Positions 22,564-33,114 of a stretch of DNA of 64,000 nucleotides are shown here, in pieces. The stretch's first letter is position 1. Each line of letters begins with the position of its first letter. Origin of the DNA: Doris montereyensis (taxonomy: Eukaryota > Mollusca > Gastropoda > Nudibranchia > Dorididae); NCBI GenBank assembly GCA_037039925.1, contig JAXRKP010000698.1:75001-139000 (forward strand), read 5' to 3'. A program made the translations under genes and the position numbers. The notes below the pieces were generated by a model that made no database searches, had not been told where the DNA came from, and saw only the letters and a program-made list of their open reading frames with translations.

Positions 22564-22860
22564 CTGTTGCTGAATTATTCAGTGCTACACTCAGTGATCC
22601 ATCTTCTGGTCAGATCATAGAAACAACATCTGTAAGAATGGAGTGTGTGTTCATTTTGGTTCGCCAAAACCCAAAAGGAAGAATTATTTGGTTCTTCAAT
22701 AGACAACAGATCAACACTGACAACAACCCTGCATTCAGAGAAAGTGACAGTTTGACAGTCATGACTAAAGACAATTCTAGCCGTCCATTGAGTGCTCAAG
22801 TGAATGTCTATAGCTACAAGTCGACTCTCTATATAGAAAAGTTTGTCAGAAGATTAGCAG
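22564..22860 (+). CDS. adhesion GPCR exon: Ig-like domain, first part
   Basis: A 297-nt (99-codon) phase 1-1 exon between ACATCAAG and GTAATT, fully open. It shows the Ig B-strand cysteine and C-strand tryptophan spacing: SVRMECVFILV then RIIWFFNRQQ. The rest (NVYSYKSTLYIEKF) fits E and F strands, and the partner cysteine comes at the start of the next exon (TFECEM). The domain thus spans two exons. Ig domains next to HormR and GAIN occur in several adhesion GPCR groups. Confidence 0.85.
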
Positions 22861-22929
22861 GTAATTGCATTGCTTCGTATCAGACTTTGATTCCTCGTTC
22901 TGACAAGATAATACATGTGATTCAGTCAA

Positions 22930-23215
22930 TTGAAGTCTGACTTGTAAAGACAGTTTGTTTTTTTTCTCAAATGAAATGAATCATGTGACTTAACAAAAGT
23001 CTGATTTGTAAAGACAGTTATTTTTTCTTCTCAAGTGAACTAAGTCATGTGGTGTAATAAAAATCTGACTTGTAAAAGTTTGTTACTTTTCTTCTCAAAT
23101 GAACTAAATCACGTGGTGTAACAAAAAATCTGGCTTGTAAAAGTCTGTTAGTTTTCTTCTCAAGTGAACAAAAGGTAACTGTTAACTGTAATTTAACTGT
23201 GGTGTAACAAAAGTT
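22930..23215 (+). repeat. degenerate tandem repeat, ~65 bp
   Basis: Four to five diverged copies of a unit with CTGACTTGTAAA, CTTCTCAAATGAACTAA and CATGTGGTGTAACAAAA. They lie in the intron between the two Ig exons. Confidence 0.75.
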
Positions 23216-23489
23216 GTGTTTATTCTAAAATTGTATGAATTACCTTTTTGACCAACCTGTTCAGAAATCTAATGAAATAATGCATTTTATTTTAGGACAC
23301 CCTTGAGAGGAAATTTTTACATTACTAACTTCCTCTGTTTAGGGCAGTCATATATATCTGCTTGATTTCTTTTTCCTTGTCAGAGTCTGAGCATCGCTAT
23401 TTTCAACAATGGATGTTACTCAAATAGTAATTATCATTTTCTGTATTCATTATTTATGATATTTCTTTTCTATTTTTGTTTTCAATTAG

Positions 23490-23698
23490 GAACTTTTGAA
23501 TGTGAGATGAAAGGCTTTCAACTGCATTCCAATCCTTCCGTTGGCCAAATAGTCATTCATCAAAAACAGCTACTTCTTCAACCCACCGCCATCTTGAGAC
23601 CTTGAGTCTTTACGTCCAACCTAACACTCGGGTGACTCTTCGCTGCAATGTGACCAGAGCAGACTTAATCTCTTTTGTGGAAATAACTAACGAGCAAG
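23490..23698 (+). CDS. adhesion GPCR exon: Ig-like domains, one frameshift
   Basis: It follows CAATTAG and ends at GTCTGT. The first frame reads TFECEMKGFQLHS, where the cysteine completes the preceding Ig domain. From about 23570 the coding frame shifts by one base to ATSSTHRHLETLSLYV, then TRVTLRCNVTRADLISFVEI, the start of another Ig-like domain. The length is 209 nt; phase 1-1 needs 210, so one base is probably missing. The second half resembles the next exon, suggesting two related domains. Confidence 0.75.
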
Positions 23699-23744
23699 GT
23701 CTGTACTTATTTTCATGAAATCTCTTACCAACTGTTGAGGGGGG

Positions 23745-23904
23745 AGGGGGGGGGGCGGGGGCTCAGTACACCAGAGGCAAAACCAAAAGGTCGTGAGTTC
23801 ATCAGGCCCCGGTGGGTTGAAAGATTTCTCCAGTTTTTTTTTCCGTGTAAAACCTGCCCCCGTCGTCCAGGTAGGTGGATCGATATTTAGTCCCATCGGA
23901 CAGG
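23745..23904 (+). mobile_element. SINE-3 fragment
   Basis: It shares CAAAAGGTCGTGAGTTCA (B-box-like), GTAAAACCTGCCCC and TAGTCCCATCGGA with the SINE-3 copies at 48355, 52915 and 55240. It joins a SINE-1 copy of opposite orientation at about 23904. A G-rich run (GGGGGGAGGG type) precedes it. Confidence 0.65.
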
Positions 23905-24098
23905 CTACTAGTCTGACGCAGATTTTTACTCCAAAGCTAGAGCTTGTACCCATTTGCGCCTGATTCGAGTTGGGAAAATACGTGTTACGTGTCTTTCTCA
24001 AGGAATACAACATCGGACTTAGATTGCTAGGATTCAAACTCAGGACCTCATGATTCCTAGTCCAGCAGCTTAACCACTCGGCCACCAACGCCACCACA
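23905..24098 (-). mobile_element. SINE-1 copy, 3' truncated
   Basis: Minus-strand head at 24098 (GTGGCGTTGGTGGCCGAGTG) and body through GTGCTTGTACCC-type words. The tail half is missing, replaced by the SINE-3 piece. Confidence 0.8.
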
Positions 24099-24562
24099 TT
24101 TGAATGACTAATAAGTATAACAATCATGTCGATCAATGAAACTGCTGAAGATGATAATATGACAATATTGACAGTGATGACGATGAGGATGCAAAGTTTG
24201 CTTCGAAACAAGCAAGGGAAATGCCATTACATAACTTAGAAATTGATCTACCATTTCCACAAGATTGAAGGAAATGGTGGATCAGTTTCTCAAGTTGACA
24301 TCTTCAAGTCTAATATCAGTGGAAATATTTATGTAGATAAAATAATTTCCAGTGTTTTTGACTATGCCTATATCCATTGTCTGTACACTTGTTTTTACAG
24401 TGTGTAGAATTTATGGAGGTTTGGTTTAGTTGTGATGACATGATTGACTTTATTTTCAGTATAGAATGATATGTAAATATACACACCTCGTTGATTTTTG
24501 CTCTGAAATATTTGTGTTAGGGCTGAATTATTTGAAAGTGATATTTTTTTATGAATTTTCAG
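24099..24562. other. intron segment, no recognised content
   Basis: AT-rich; a small GATGAT-rich patch at 24145-24195. It ends with an ATGAATTTTCAG acceptor. Confidence 0.5.
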
Positions 24563-24707
24563 AAACAGTTCTCGTCTCTGCAGCATTCCCCAAAATTACA
24601 CTTTCACCCCAAACCGTTCCATGATGGTAAAGTGCATTGCCTCCAATTCAATCTCATTGAAACTTCAGTCCATCAGCAACACTGTTAACATTGACTTGAT
24701 TGAGAAG
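24563..24707 (+). CDS. adhesion GPCR exon: Ig-like domain, one frameshift
   Basis: In phase 1 it opens TVLVSAAFPKITLSPQ, then shifts by one base to MMVKCIASNSISLKLQS and ends IDLIEK before GTAAAT. The cysteine and following strand mirror TRVTLRCNVT of the preceding exon. The length is 145 nt; one missing base near 24620 would reconcile the frames. It ends in phase 0, whereas the next recognised exon (26231) starts in phase 1, so an exon between them is probably unseen. Confidence 0.7.
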
Positions 24708-24947
24708 GTAAATCCAAATAAACTAAACATTCATGTTTTGTTCAATAGCCAAGGGTAACTTCAGTCCAACAGTAACACATAAGTATGTGAATGTATTACT
24801 TCACACATTATAACACCCTTGGTAACTGTCCCAAGTTGGGAACGGAAGAACGATTAAAGATTTTGTTTTCCTCAAATATTTGTTGTTTATCACATCACTG
24901 TTCTTGTTGTATGGAATTGTTTAATGGTATGTCCCATATATATCAGC

Positions 24948-25190
24948 TCCTCTTCTTCTTCTCCTTCTTCTTCTTCTTTTCTTCTTCTTCTTCTTCTTCT
25001 TCTTCTTCTTCTTCTTCTTCTTCTTCTTTTCTCCTCCTCCTCCTCCTCCTCCTCCTCCTCCTCCTCCTCCTCCTCCTCCTCCTCCTGCTCTTCTTCTTCT
25101 TCTTCTTCTTTCCTTCTTCTTCTTCTTCTTCTTCTTCTCCTTCTCCTTCTCCTTCTCCTTCTCCCTCCTCCTTCTCCGTCTCCGTCTCAT
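24948..25190. repeat. polypyrimidine microsatellite (TTC/TCC)n
   Basis: About 240 bases of nearly pure pyrimidine on the plus strand: TTC repeats, then about 20 TCC repeats, then TTC and CTCCTT repeats. Long overlapping frames across it are low-complexity artefacts. Confidence 0.97.
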
Positions 25191-25379
25191 AATAACTGAC
25201 CAACTCAATTCTTGAGTATTACTGTCAACTCGCATATTTTAATTTAACCCCAAAATATTAATCCAATTTTGGTTTTAAAGTGATGTGTTTTTTCTGTGTT
25301 TTTAAGTCTTCAGTGCTATTTCTGAGTTTTATTTTGTTGGCAGTCCATTCCACAGCCTTACTGTACTAGAGTACACTGA

Positions 25380-25665
25380 GCACAGGTGATAATCAATGTT
25401 TTAAGATGGAACCATGTATGCTTGACAGCCTGATCTGGCTGTTCTTGTATGAGTTTAAGCTAACGTAATGAAAGAATGTTGGTTTTGGTATTTTCTTTAG
25501 TGCATGTATAATTATTAGTTACAAAGTGGGTTGCATTCTTTTGCATTTTCTCAATTTCTTGTCTGTAGGTTTGTTGGTGTGGGTCCCAGACACAGCTACC
25601 GTGTTCTAAGACTGGTCTTGCTAAAGTCTTGTAGCAATTTTCTTTACATTTTGAGGACAGACTTG
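25380..25665 (-). mobile_element. LINE reverse-transcriptase C-terminal fragment
   Basis: Read on the minus strand from about 25640, one open frame gives LARPVLEHGSCVWDPHQQ, then IEKMQKNATHFVTN. This is the characteristic segment just after the RT domain of jockey/CR1-type non-LTR elements. A TAG follows and the homology fades in the next 100 bp. It belongs to a different family from the LINE at 26.45-29.8 kb. Confidence 0.85.
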
Positions 25666-25669
25666 AATT

Positions 25670-26140
25670 GCTGGGTTTCCGCGCCCCCCCACCCCCAGAG
25701 CGTCCCGGTCCCTGTATGGGGAAAGAACTTAAAATCGGCGTTTACTCCCAGAGTAAATGCCCAAGCTTGTTGGATTTCTATTTGGAAAGGCGAAGGGCAT
25801 AAGTGGCCCAACGCCCGGTATAGGAAAATATAATCCATATTAGTGTGTGTTCACAGGGCTTAAGGCAAATGTCTACCCCAGCATCTAACCCGTACGGACA
25901 ACATTATAGTACCTAATAGGTTAAAGCGGCTCCCTCCCTTATGGACGGCTCACAAGTGCCCACGACTACTTGGGGAGGGGTTGGGAGGTTCTTAGGGACA
26001 AAGCTGGGAATTCCAATGTGCCCCCTGGCCCGCCCCGCCTCGGTCGCCGAAAATAAAGAAATTTTCATGAGAGTTCAGCCCAAAAATGGCGGAGTTTCCC
26101 AAACTACCTCTAATGACCAAGAGGAAATCTGCTCAAGAGC
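25670..26140. other. GC-rich block of unknown origin
   Basis: A GC-rich patch (CCCCCCCACCCCC at the left edge; CCTGGCCCGCCCCGCCTCGG near 26030) in otherwise AT-rich DNA. It abuts the LINE fragment. Its composition suggests inserted sequence, but I recognise no motif. It may replace an exon expected from the reading-frame phases. Confidence 0.45.
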
Positions 26141-26230
26141 TAACATAAGTGATTTCTTTTTTGTTTCCATTCCATTCAAAAGTGGTGAATGTTGTAATGA
26201 TTATGTGGACTGACTGTCTCTTTCAAACAG

Positions 26231-26335
26231 TAATCCCAGTGGAGTGTGCAACATTCACAGACAGCCGAGAGACTGAATGGAGAGTTTCCCCTGCTGGTGT
26301 TGTAGTCAAGGCTGAGTGCCCTACGGGATATAGTG
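26231..26335 (+). CDS. adhesion GPCR exon: HormR domain, first half
   Basis: A 105-nt phase 1-1 exon between TTTCAAACAG and GTATGT. The translation IPVECATFTDSRETEWRV, then VVVKAECPTGYSG, has the cysteine, tryptophan and CP.GY.G motif of the hormone-receptor domain that precedes GAIN in many adhesion GPCRs. The second half (exon at 32843) supplies the last cysteines. In this position HormR packs near the GAIN domain; it may contribute to hormone-like ligand binding, but that is unproven here. Confidence 0.88.
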
Positions 26336-26452
26336 GTATGTGGAACTTAGAATCCTAGCTCTATTTTGCTCTGCTTTCCTCACATTTCTGAGCTGAACAT
26401 GCTTGGCAATAAAGAAAAGATTGATGGCTATAATATAGTCTAATGTCTCAAA

Positions 26453-29400
26453 CAAATAAACCGAGCAGTGGAACAGGTAAGCATCTGTACGGCGGGCAGA
26501 TGATCAGGCCTCCATGAGTCTTGTGCTGCCTTGCAGACAGGTCTTGTCTTGGCTGACCAAAGCTTCTAACCTGCTGCCTTGGAGTGACTGACCAAAGACT
26601 AAGGGAGTTAACCTGACAGAAAATAACAACCTGCTGCCTTGCAGGCTGGTCTTAAATGACTAAAGGCTAAGGCAGTTAACCCTGACAGAGAATAACATGG
26701 TCCGGCAGGGGGCCTCAAGGTGGCAACCCCACCATCTACCTAGGGTACAGTGGACTAATCCCCTGCTTATCCAAAACAACCTGATTCAAAGTAATATATA
26801 CAATGATATACCCGGCTTGAACTTTCAAGACGACTCTGGAAAAGAACACAGACTGTGATTTTTGGAACATGGAATGTTAGGGCAATTAATAGAAAGGAGT
26901 TAGAATTAGCTGAAGAAATGGAAAATTCAAAGTAGACATTTTGGCTATTACAGAAACAAGAAAAAAGGACAAGGAATAGAAAATGTAGGACCAAATCATA
27001 CTTTAATCTTCTCAGGAGTAGATGTCAAAGATAGAGCTAGAGCAGGAGTAGGCCTCCTAATGCATAAAAGGCAAGAAATGCTACTAGAAAGTTGGAAATT
27101 TGTAAGCCCACGGCTATTAGAGGTAAATATTAAACCAAAAGGAAGAGAAATTAAATTATTAATAGCTTATGGACCAAACGAAGATGCCACCAAAAGAAGA
27201 AAAAGATATCTTCCAAAATGATTTACAAATAGCTGCAGAGAATCTCAAACCCAAACAGGAATTAATGGTTTTAGGAGATTTAAATGCTAGAGTAGGCAAC
27301 AATGTAGAAACATCAGGAGGAGTAATAGGTAAAGAAGGAGAGACAACAACTTCTCCAAATGGAGAGAGACTAATAGATTTTTGCCTAAAGAATAACATGA
27401 AAATAGCTAACACATTTTTCCTCATAAAGATATCCACAAATATACAAGATTAAATGAAGACAGATGTGAAAAAGTCAATCATAGACTACATAATAGTTAG
27501 CAGCTCCCTTTTTTACAGTACAATGGATGCAAGAGTAAACAGAGGAGCTGAAATATTTAGTGATCATCACCTAGTGATAGCCAAAATGAGATTATTAACT
27601 GAAGAAAACAAACAGAAAAAGGAAAGAGAAGAAAACTACTAAACTCAAAATAGAAGAACTAAATAAACCAATAGTAAAACAGATATACCAATCCAGGATA
27701 AAAAGATCTATCAGTGAAAGGCAGATGAATCTGAAGGAAAGCACAATAGAAGAAAAGTGGCAAATGTATAAAGAAACACTCCTCAGTTGTACTGAAGAGG
27801 TCTGTGGTAGGAAACAAATTAAAGGAGATGGGAAAAGAACAGCATGGTGGAATGAGAATGTCAAGACTAATATTAAAGAAAAGAAGGATGCCTGGAAGAA
27901 ATACTTGCAAACAAAGAGACCAGAGGATAGGATAGATTACGTGAGTAAAAGAACTATCGCCAAAGAGGAAGTTAGGAAAGCAAAACAGGAACAGTGGGAA
28001 GAGTTTGGACAAAGACTTCAAGAAAGCTATCAAGGAAATCAAAAGCTGTTCTGGGGGGAAATGAAGAGCATGAGAAAGACCAAAGCATGCCCAATACGAC
28101 AAATTAAGAACGCCAAAGGAGAAATAATGAAAGGAGACAGCCAAATCATGGAAAGTGGAGAAAGTATTTCCAACAATTACATATGAGAACATATGAAACA
28201 AGGAGTACAGATCAATTATTAAGAGTAACAAGTAATCAAGATGAGACAGCTGAAGATGTAGATATCTCAATAGAAGAACTTCAAACAGCTATAAGAAAAG
28301 TGAAATTAGAAAAGCCCCAGGAGCAGATCAAGTTTATCCAGAAATGATTAAAAACCCAGGGAGAGAGGCAGACAAACTACTACATGCAATATGTCAACAA
28401 GCATGGAAGTCCAAACAGGTGCCAGACAACTGGAATAAAGGGAACAGTAGTACCAATACACAAGAAAGGATCAACTATGGAATGCTCAAACTATAGAGGG
28501 ATATCACTATTTAGCGTTCCAGGGAAAGTGTATGCCAGGATTTTGGAAATGAGACTAAGGAAAAGAGTAGAGGATCAGATTGAAGAACACCAGAGTGGAT
28601 TTAGACCAGGAAGAAGTGTACAAGATCACATATTTACAATTTAGACAAATAATAGAAAAATTCCTTGAGAGAAACATTGACTTGCACCTGTGTTTTATTG
28701 ACTTAGAAAAGGCATTTGACACTGTGAGGAGGGACGAACTATGGCATTCTTTAAAAGAACACACCGTAGAGAAAAATTTAATAGAAGCCATTAAAAATTT
28801 TTACAATAAACCAACATGTGCAGTGAGAGTAGCTGGAAATGTATGTGAAGAATTTGATGTAGATATAGGAGTAAGAAAGAGTTGTTTCCTAAGTCCTCTG
28901 TTTATCACATTTATGGATTCATCTTCAAAAATGAAGAAAATGAATGTAGGTATGTGGGAGCTCAAACCAGTAAATGCATCAATGCTTTCATTTGCTGATG
29001 ATTTAGTTCTGTTTGGAAAATCAGAAAGGGACCTCCAGTCAAATATCAACATAATGAATAATGAATTAAATAAAAGAGGAATGAGAGTAAATGCAAAGAA
29101 AACCAAAACAATGCTAGTAACTAGGAAGCTAAAACATAAAATCTTAAATTAGGCAGGGAGAATTTAGAACAAGTTCAAAGTTACAATTACTTAGGAGTAA
29201 TGATTAACTCAGAGGGAAAACTAAGAGAAGAAATCAGCCAGAGAATCCAAAAAGGCAAGTGCAATATATAACCATCTAGGAAAGGCATTTGTGTAAACAA
29301 GAATTGTCAACAAAAACCAAAATGGCAGTATACAACACAGTTTATTGTCCTACTCTCCTCTATGGCAGCGAAACCTGGATCTTAGACAGTAGGGAATACA

Positions 29401-29800
29401 GTAGAGTGCAGGCAGCCGAAATGAAATATCTAAGAAGAGTAGTAGGGAAAACTAAAAGAGACAAAATCAGAAACACAACAATAAGAGATCAAACCAAAGC
29501 AGATAGCATAAAACTAAGATAGAAATGAATCAACTGAGATGGTTTGGGCATGTTAACAGAATGAATGACAATAGAATAGCTAAATCAATATACAGTGCTA
29601 AAACTCAAGGTAAAGACCAAAATGCAGACCTCGCAGAAAGTGGGAAGAAGATATAAAAGAGGCATTAACGCGAAGAAATTTAACTTTCACGGAAGGAAAC
29701 AGAAAATGCCAGGACAGGGCAGCCTGGAGAAAAATCATTTCGGGCATCTAAAACCCATACACCGAAGGTAGAATGGGAGCTGATAAAGAAAGAAAGAAAA
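26453..29800 (+). mobile_element. near-complete LINE with endonuclease and reverse transcriptase
   Basis: Non-LTR retrotransposon. A 5' leader (about 26453-26850, ending near CAAGGTGGCAACCCC) is followed by an APE-type endonuclease (GTWNVR at 26860, ILAITETR, AYGPN, LGDLNARVG at 27275, then SDHHLVIAKM) and a reverse transcriptase (NYRGISLFSV at 28490, GFRPGRSVQDHI, FIDLEKAFDTV at 28700, SFADDLVLFG at 28988). The C-terminal region carries LLYGSETW and LRWFGHVNRMN. It ends in a short (AAAG)n tail. The frame is broken in several places, so it is not intact as read. GTCTCAAA occurs just before it (26445) and just after it (29801), a candidate target-site duplication. It lies in the HormR-splitting intron. 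Confidence 0.93.
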
Positions 29801-29849
29801 GTCTCAAATAAAATGATAGCGGTTTTAATGACATAACAGTTTCTTTCAA

Positions 29850-30095
29850 GGCGATTATGCCCATTTGAGCTTATCCCGGTTTCTGTAGCGTGAAGCAGAA
29901 CAGGTGATAATAATCACCTCTTGAACAGGACGCTGGTCTGTTGCAGGGTTTTACTACCAAGCTATTGCTGGTATCCATTTGCACCTGCGCTGAATGGAGC
30001 ATATAACGTGTGTGTTATGTTTTTTATCAAAGAATACAACATTGATCTGGTATTGCTAGGATTTGAACCAAGGTCCCCTTGATCACAAGGCCCCT
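29850..30095 (-). mobile_element. SINE-1 copy
   Basis: Minus-strand copy just downstream of the LINE, containing GGTTTCTGTAGCGTGAAGC and GATAATAATCACCTCTTGAA. The head near 30095 is degraded. Confidence 0.8.
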
Positions 30096-30354
30096 CTTTT
30101 CCACTTACCATCTACTATTATGTACTTTTCTTTGTTATAAAAAAAATTTTGAATGCGAAATTTATTTGTAACGTTGTAACTGTCTACTTACAGAGTCAAT
30201 TTTTCAATTTTTCACTCCTTCAGCTGCTCCCCTTTATCTATCTTTTCTAGTTATATTTGAATACTTAAATAGAAATTTGTTTGTAATTTTGACAGTAAAA
30301 TTGTATGTGACGAAGTCAATTTTTCTCATATAGGTCATATAAATTAATAGAATT

Positions 30355-30900
30355 ATTTTATCTTATCTTACCTTATCTTATCTATCTTATCTTAGCTGTT
30401 TTATCTTATTTGTCTTGTCATATCTGATGTCATCTTATCTGTCTTATCTTATCTTATTTTATTTGTCTTATCTTTGCTTATCTTACCTGTTTTAGATATA
30501 TCTTATCTTATCTTATCTTATCTGTTTTGTCTTGTCTTGCCTTATCTTATCTTATTTTCTCTGTCTTATCTAATCTTATCTTATGTCTTATCTTATCTTA
30601 TATGTCTTATCTTATCTTATCTTATCTCATCTTATCTTATACATCCTATCTTGTCTTATTTTATCTATCTTATCTTATCTTATCTTGTCTGTCTTGTCTT
30701 ATCTTATCTTCTCTGTCTTATCATATCTTATCTTTTGTGTCTTATCTTATCTTATCTTATATTATCTTATCTTATCTTATCTTATCTGTCTTATCTTATC
30801 TTATCTTATATCTTATCTTATCTTATCTGTCTTATCTTATCTTATCTTATCTTATCTGTCTTGTATATATCTTTTCTTATCTTATCTGTCTTATCTTTCA
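30355..30900. repeat. pentanucleotide microsatellite (TCTTA)n
   Basis: About 550 bp of ATCTTATCTT repeats with interspersed TCTGTCT units. Open frames across all three frames are an artefact of the stop-free repeat. Confidence 0.97.
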
Positions 30901-31019
30901 ATGCATTGGCAGCTATCTAACCTCATGGTCTCAAGATATATTGTCCTTATTTTATATTATATCTCCATTTTTTTTTAGCTGAAGAAAATGTATCCATTGA
31001 ATTGTAAGGTATCATCATA

Positions 31020-31172
<153 letters not shown>

Positions 31173-31417
31173 TTTACAGAGTGCTAAACATTTATAGAAT
31201 GCTATTCAATAAAAGAGGCTAAAGTGCTTAACAATATATTATACAGTATACATTATGATAATGATAATGATTAACATTGAAAAGAATTATAGTTAAAGAA
31301 ATGAGGATATTTATTAAAATCTCTTTGCATTAAAAGCATAAGCTGTGCATAAATGAAAGGATTGCAATTTAAATGTTTTAAGAATAGATCGGTAAAACTT
31401 GTCATGCACAGTAATAA

Positions 31418-32045
31418 AATTTGTCACTTTTACAAGCACAGTGATGTTAGTCACTTTTCACAAACATTGATATTTGTCACTTTTACAAGCACAGTGATAT
31501 TAGCCACTTTTACAAGCACATTGATATTAGCCACTTTTTACAAGCACAGTGATGATATTAGTCACTTTTCACAAGCATAGTGATAATTTTTACAAGCACA
31601 GTGATGATATTAGTCACTTTTCACAAGCATAGTGATATTTGTCACTTTTCACAAGCATAGTGATGATATTAGTCACTTTTCACAAGCATAGTGATATTTG
31701 TCACTTTTTACAAGCACAGTGATGATATTAGTCACTTTTCACAAGCATAGTGATATTTGTCACTTTTCACAAGCATAGTGATGATATTAGTCACTTTTCA
31801 CAAGCATAGTGATATTTGTCACTTTTTACAAGCACAGTGATGATATTAGTCACTTTTCACATAGTGATATTTGTCACTTTTCACAACAGTGATGATATTA
31901 GTCACTTTTCACAAGCATAATGATATTTGTCACTTTTCACAAGCATATTTGTCACTTTTCAACATAGTGATATTTGTCACTTTTTACAAGCACAGTTTTT
32001 GTCAAGTACAGTGATGTTAGTCACTTTTCAAAAGTATTTTTTTCA
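31418..32045. repeat. minisatellite, ~28-31 bp unit (left arm)
   Basis: Tandem units of the type GTCACTTTTCACAAGCACAG + TGATATTA, about 20 copies with variants (CATAGTGATGATATTAG). The array continues at 32346-32815 after a SINE-3 insertion. Confidence 0.95.
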
Positions 32046-32084
32046 CAAAACGTTTTTGTATGTATTTTTAAAATTTATTTTTGT

Positions 32085-32345
32085 ATTTTATTTGATTTAC
32101 CCACATCCACAACTAAAGTGATCTCCGGGTTTTTGGTAGGATTTTTTATTTTGCCTGACTGCCCTGTAAACAGTAAAAGGATCTTTAATGTGCACAGAGT
32201 GTTGTGATCTGCACACAGGACCTCCTTTTTGACCCTCCGTCTCTGATGGAACTAGGTATCGATCCACCTACCTGGTACAGGAAGGTAGATTTTGCTAGAA
32301 AAAAATTGAGAAAATTTTCAACTGGTGGCGCGGCTCGAACCGAGT
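32085..32345 (-). mobile_element. SINE-3 copy inserted in a minisatellite
   Basis: Minus-strand copy with a well-preserved B box at the head (GACTCGGTTCGAGCCGCGCC from 32345) and body words ACCTACCTGGTACAGG and AAAGGATCTTTAATGTG on the plus strand. The 3' tail is CCCACATCCACAACTAAAG then TTTGATTT. The minisatellite resumes directly after the head. Confidence 0.85.
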
Positions 32346-32815
32346 CATGATATTAGTCACATTTCACAACACACTAATATTTGTCCCTTTTCACAAACAC
32401 AGCGATGTTAGTGAGTTTTCACAAGCACACTGATATTTGTCACTTTTCACAAGCACAGTGATATTTGTCACTTTTCACAAGCACAATGATGTTAATCACT
32501 TTTCAAAAGTACAGTTATATTAGTCACTTTTCATAAGCACAGTGATGTTAGTCACTTTTTACAAGCACAATAATATTAGTCACTTTTCACAAAACAGTGA
32601 CGTTAGTCAATTTTAACAAGCACAATTATATTTGTCACTTTTCACAAGCTCACTGATATTTGTCACTTTTCACAAGTACAGTGATGATATTTGTCACTTT
32701 TCACAAGTACAACGTTAGTCACTTGTCACAAGCTCAATGATATTAGTCACATTTCACAAACACACTGATAGTAGTCACTTTTCGCAAGCACACTGATATT
32801 AGTCACTTTTCAACT
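32346..32815. repeat. minisatellite, ~28-31 bp unit (right arm)
   Basis: Continuation of the array at 31418, with more variable units (CACTGATATTTGTCACTTTT). It ends about 25 bp before the HormR second-half exon, right next to its acceptor. Confidence 0.95.
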
Positions 32816-32842
32816 CAAATATTGATTCTCCTATTCTTCCAG

Positions 32843-32936
32843 GTTATGTTACTTGTAAGTGTTCAGAAAGTGGCTTTGGGAACAGCCTAATTATGTCAAC
32901 TGTATCCTAGATAAATTAAAGGAAGTTACGGAGCAG
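32843..32936 (+). CDS. adhesion GPCR exon: HormR domain, second half, one frameshift
   Basis: Acceptor CTATTCTTCCAG, donor GTAAGA. Phase 1 start gives YVTCKCSE. After one base lost near 32865 the frame continues WLWEQPNYVNCILDKLKEV. The spacing W...P..VNC is the conserved end of HormR domains, which fixes the true frame. The length is 94 nt; 95 would be expected. It ends in phase 0, while the next recognised exon starts in phase 1, so one exon between 32937 and 34839 is probably unseen. Confidence 0.8.
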
Positions 32937-33114
32937 GTAAGAACATCTTGATCGTGCAAAGTTGAATAATATTTATCCTGTAAACATTGTCATATTAATT
33001 TCTTTTAATGGTCAAATCATTATACATCAAGATGTCGATTTCAGAGGCTGTGGCGACATTGAAACTTTTTTCGCTAAAAACATACGCTTGTATATAAAAT
33101 TCTTTCTTCTTTAT

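Noticed and set aside
23687..24211. Minus-strand 174-codon frame
   Set aside because: It spans a SINE-1 and SINE-3 junction, and its sequence is the translation of tRNA-derived repeats.
24791..25235. Open frames of poly-Ser, poly-Leu, poly-Arg and poly-Glu
   Set aside because: Artefacts of the (TTC/TCC)n microsatellite.
27659..28270. Minus-strand 203-codon hydrophobic frame
   Set aside because: It is the antisense of the LINE coding region, where endonuclease/RT motifs read clearly on the plus strand.
30474..30982. Three overlapping 131-151 codon frames rich in Leu, Ser, Ile and Tyr
   Set aside because: The (TCTTA)n repeat has no stops in any plus frame; the frames start and end with the array.
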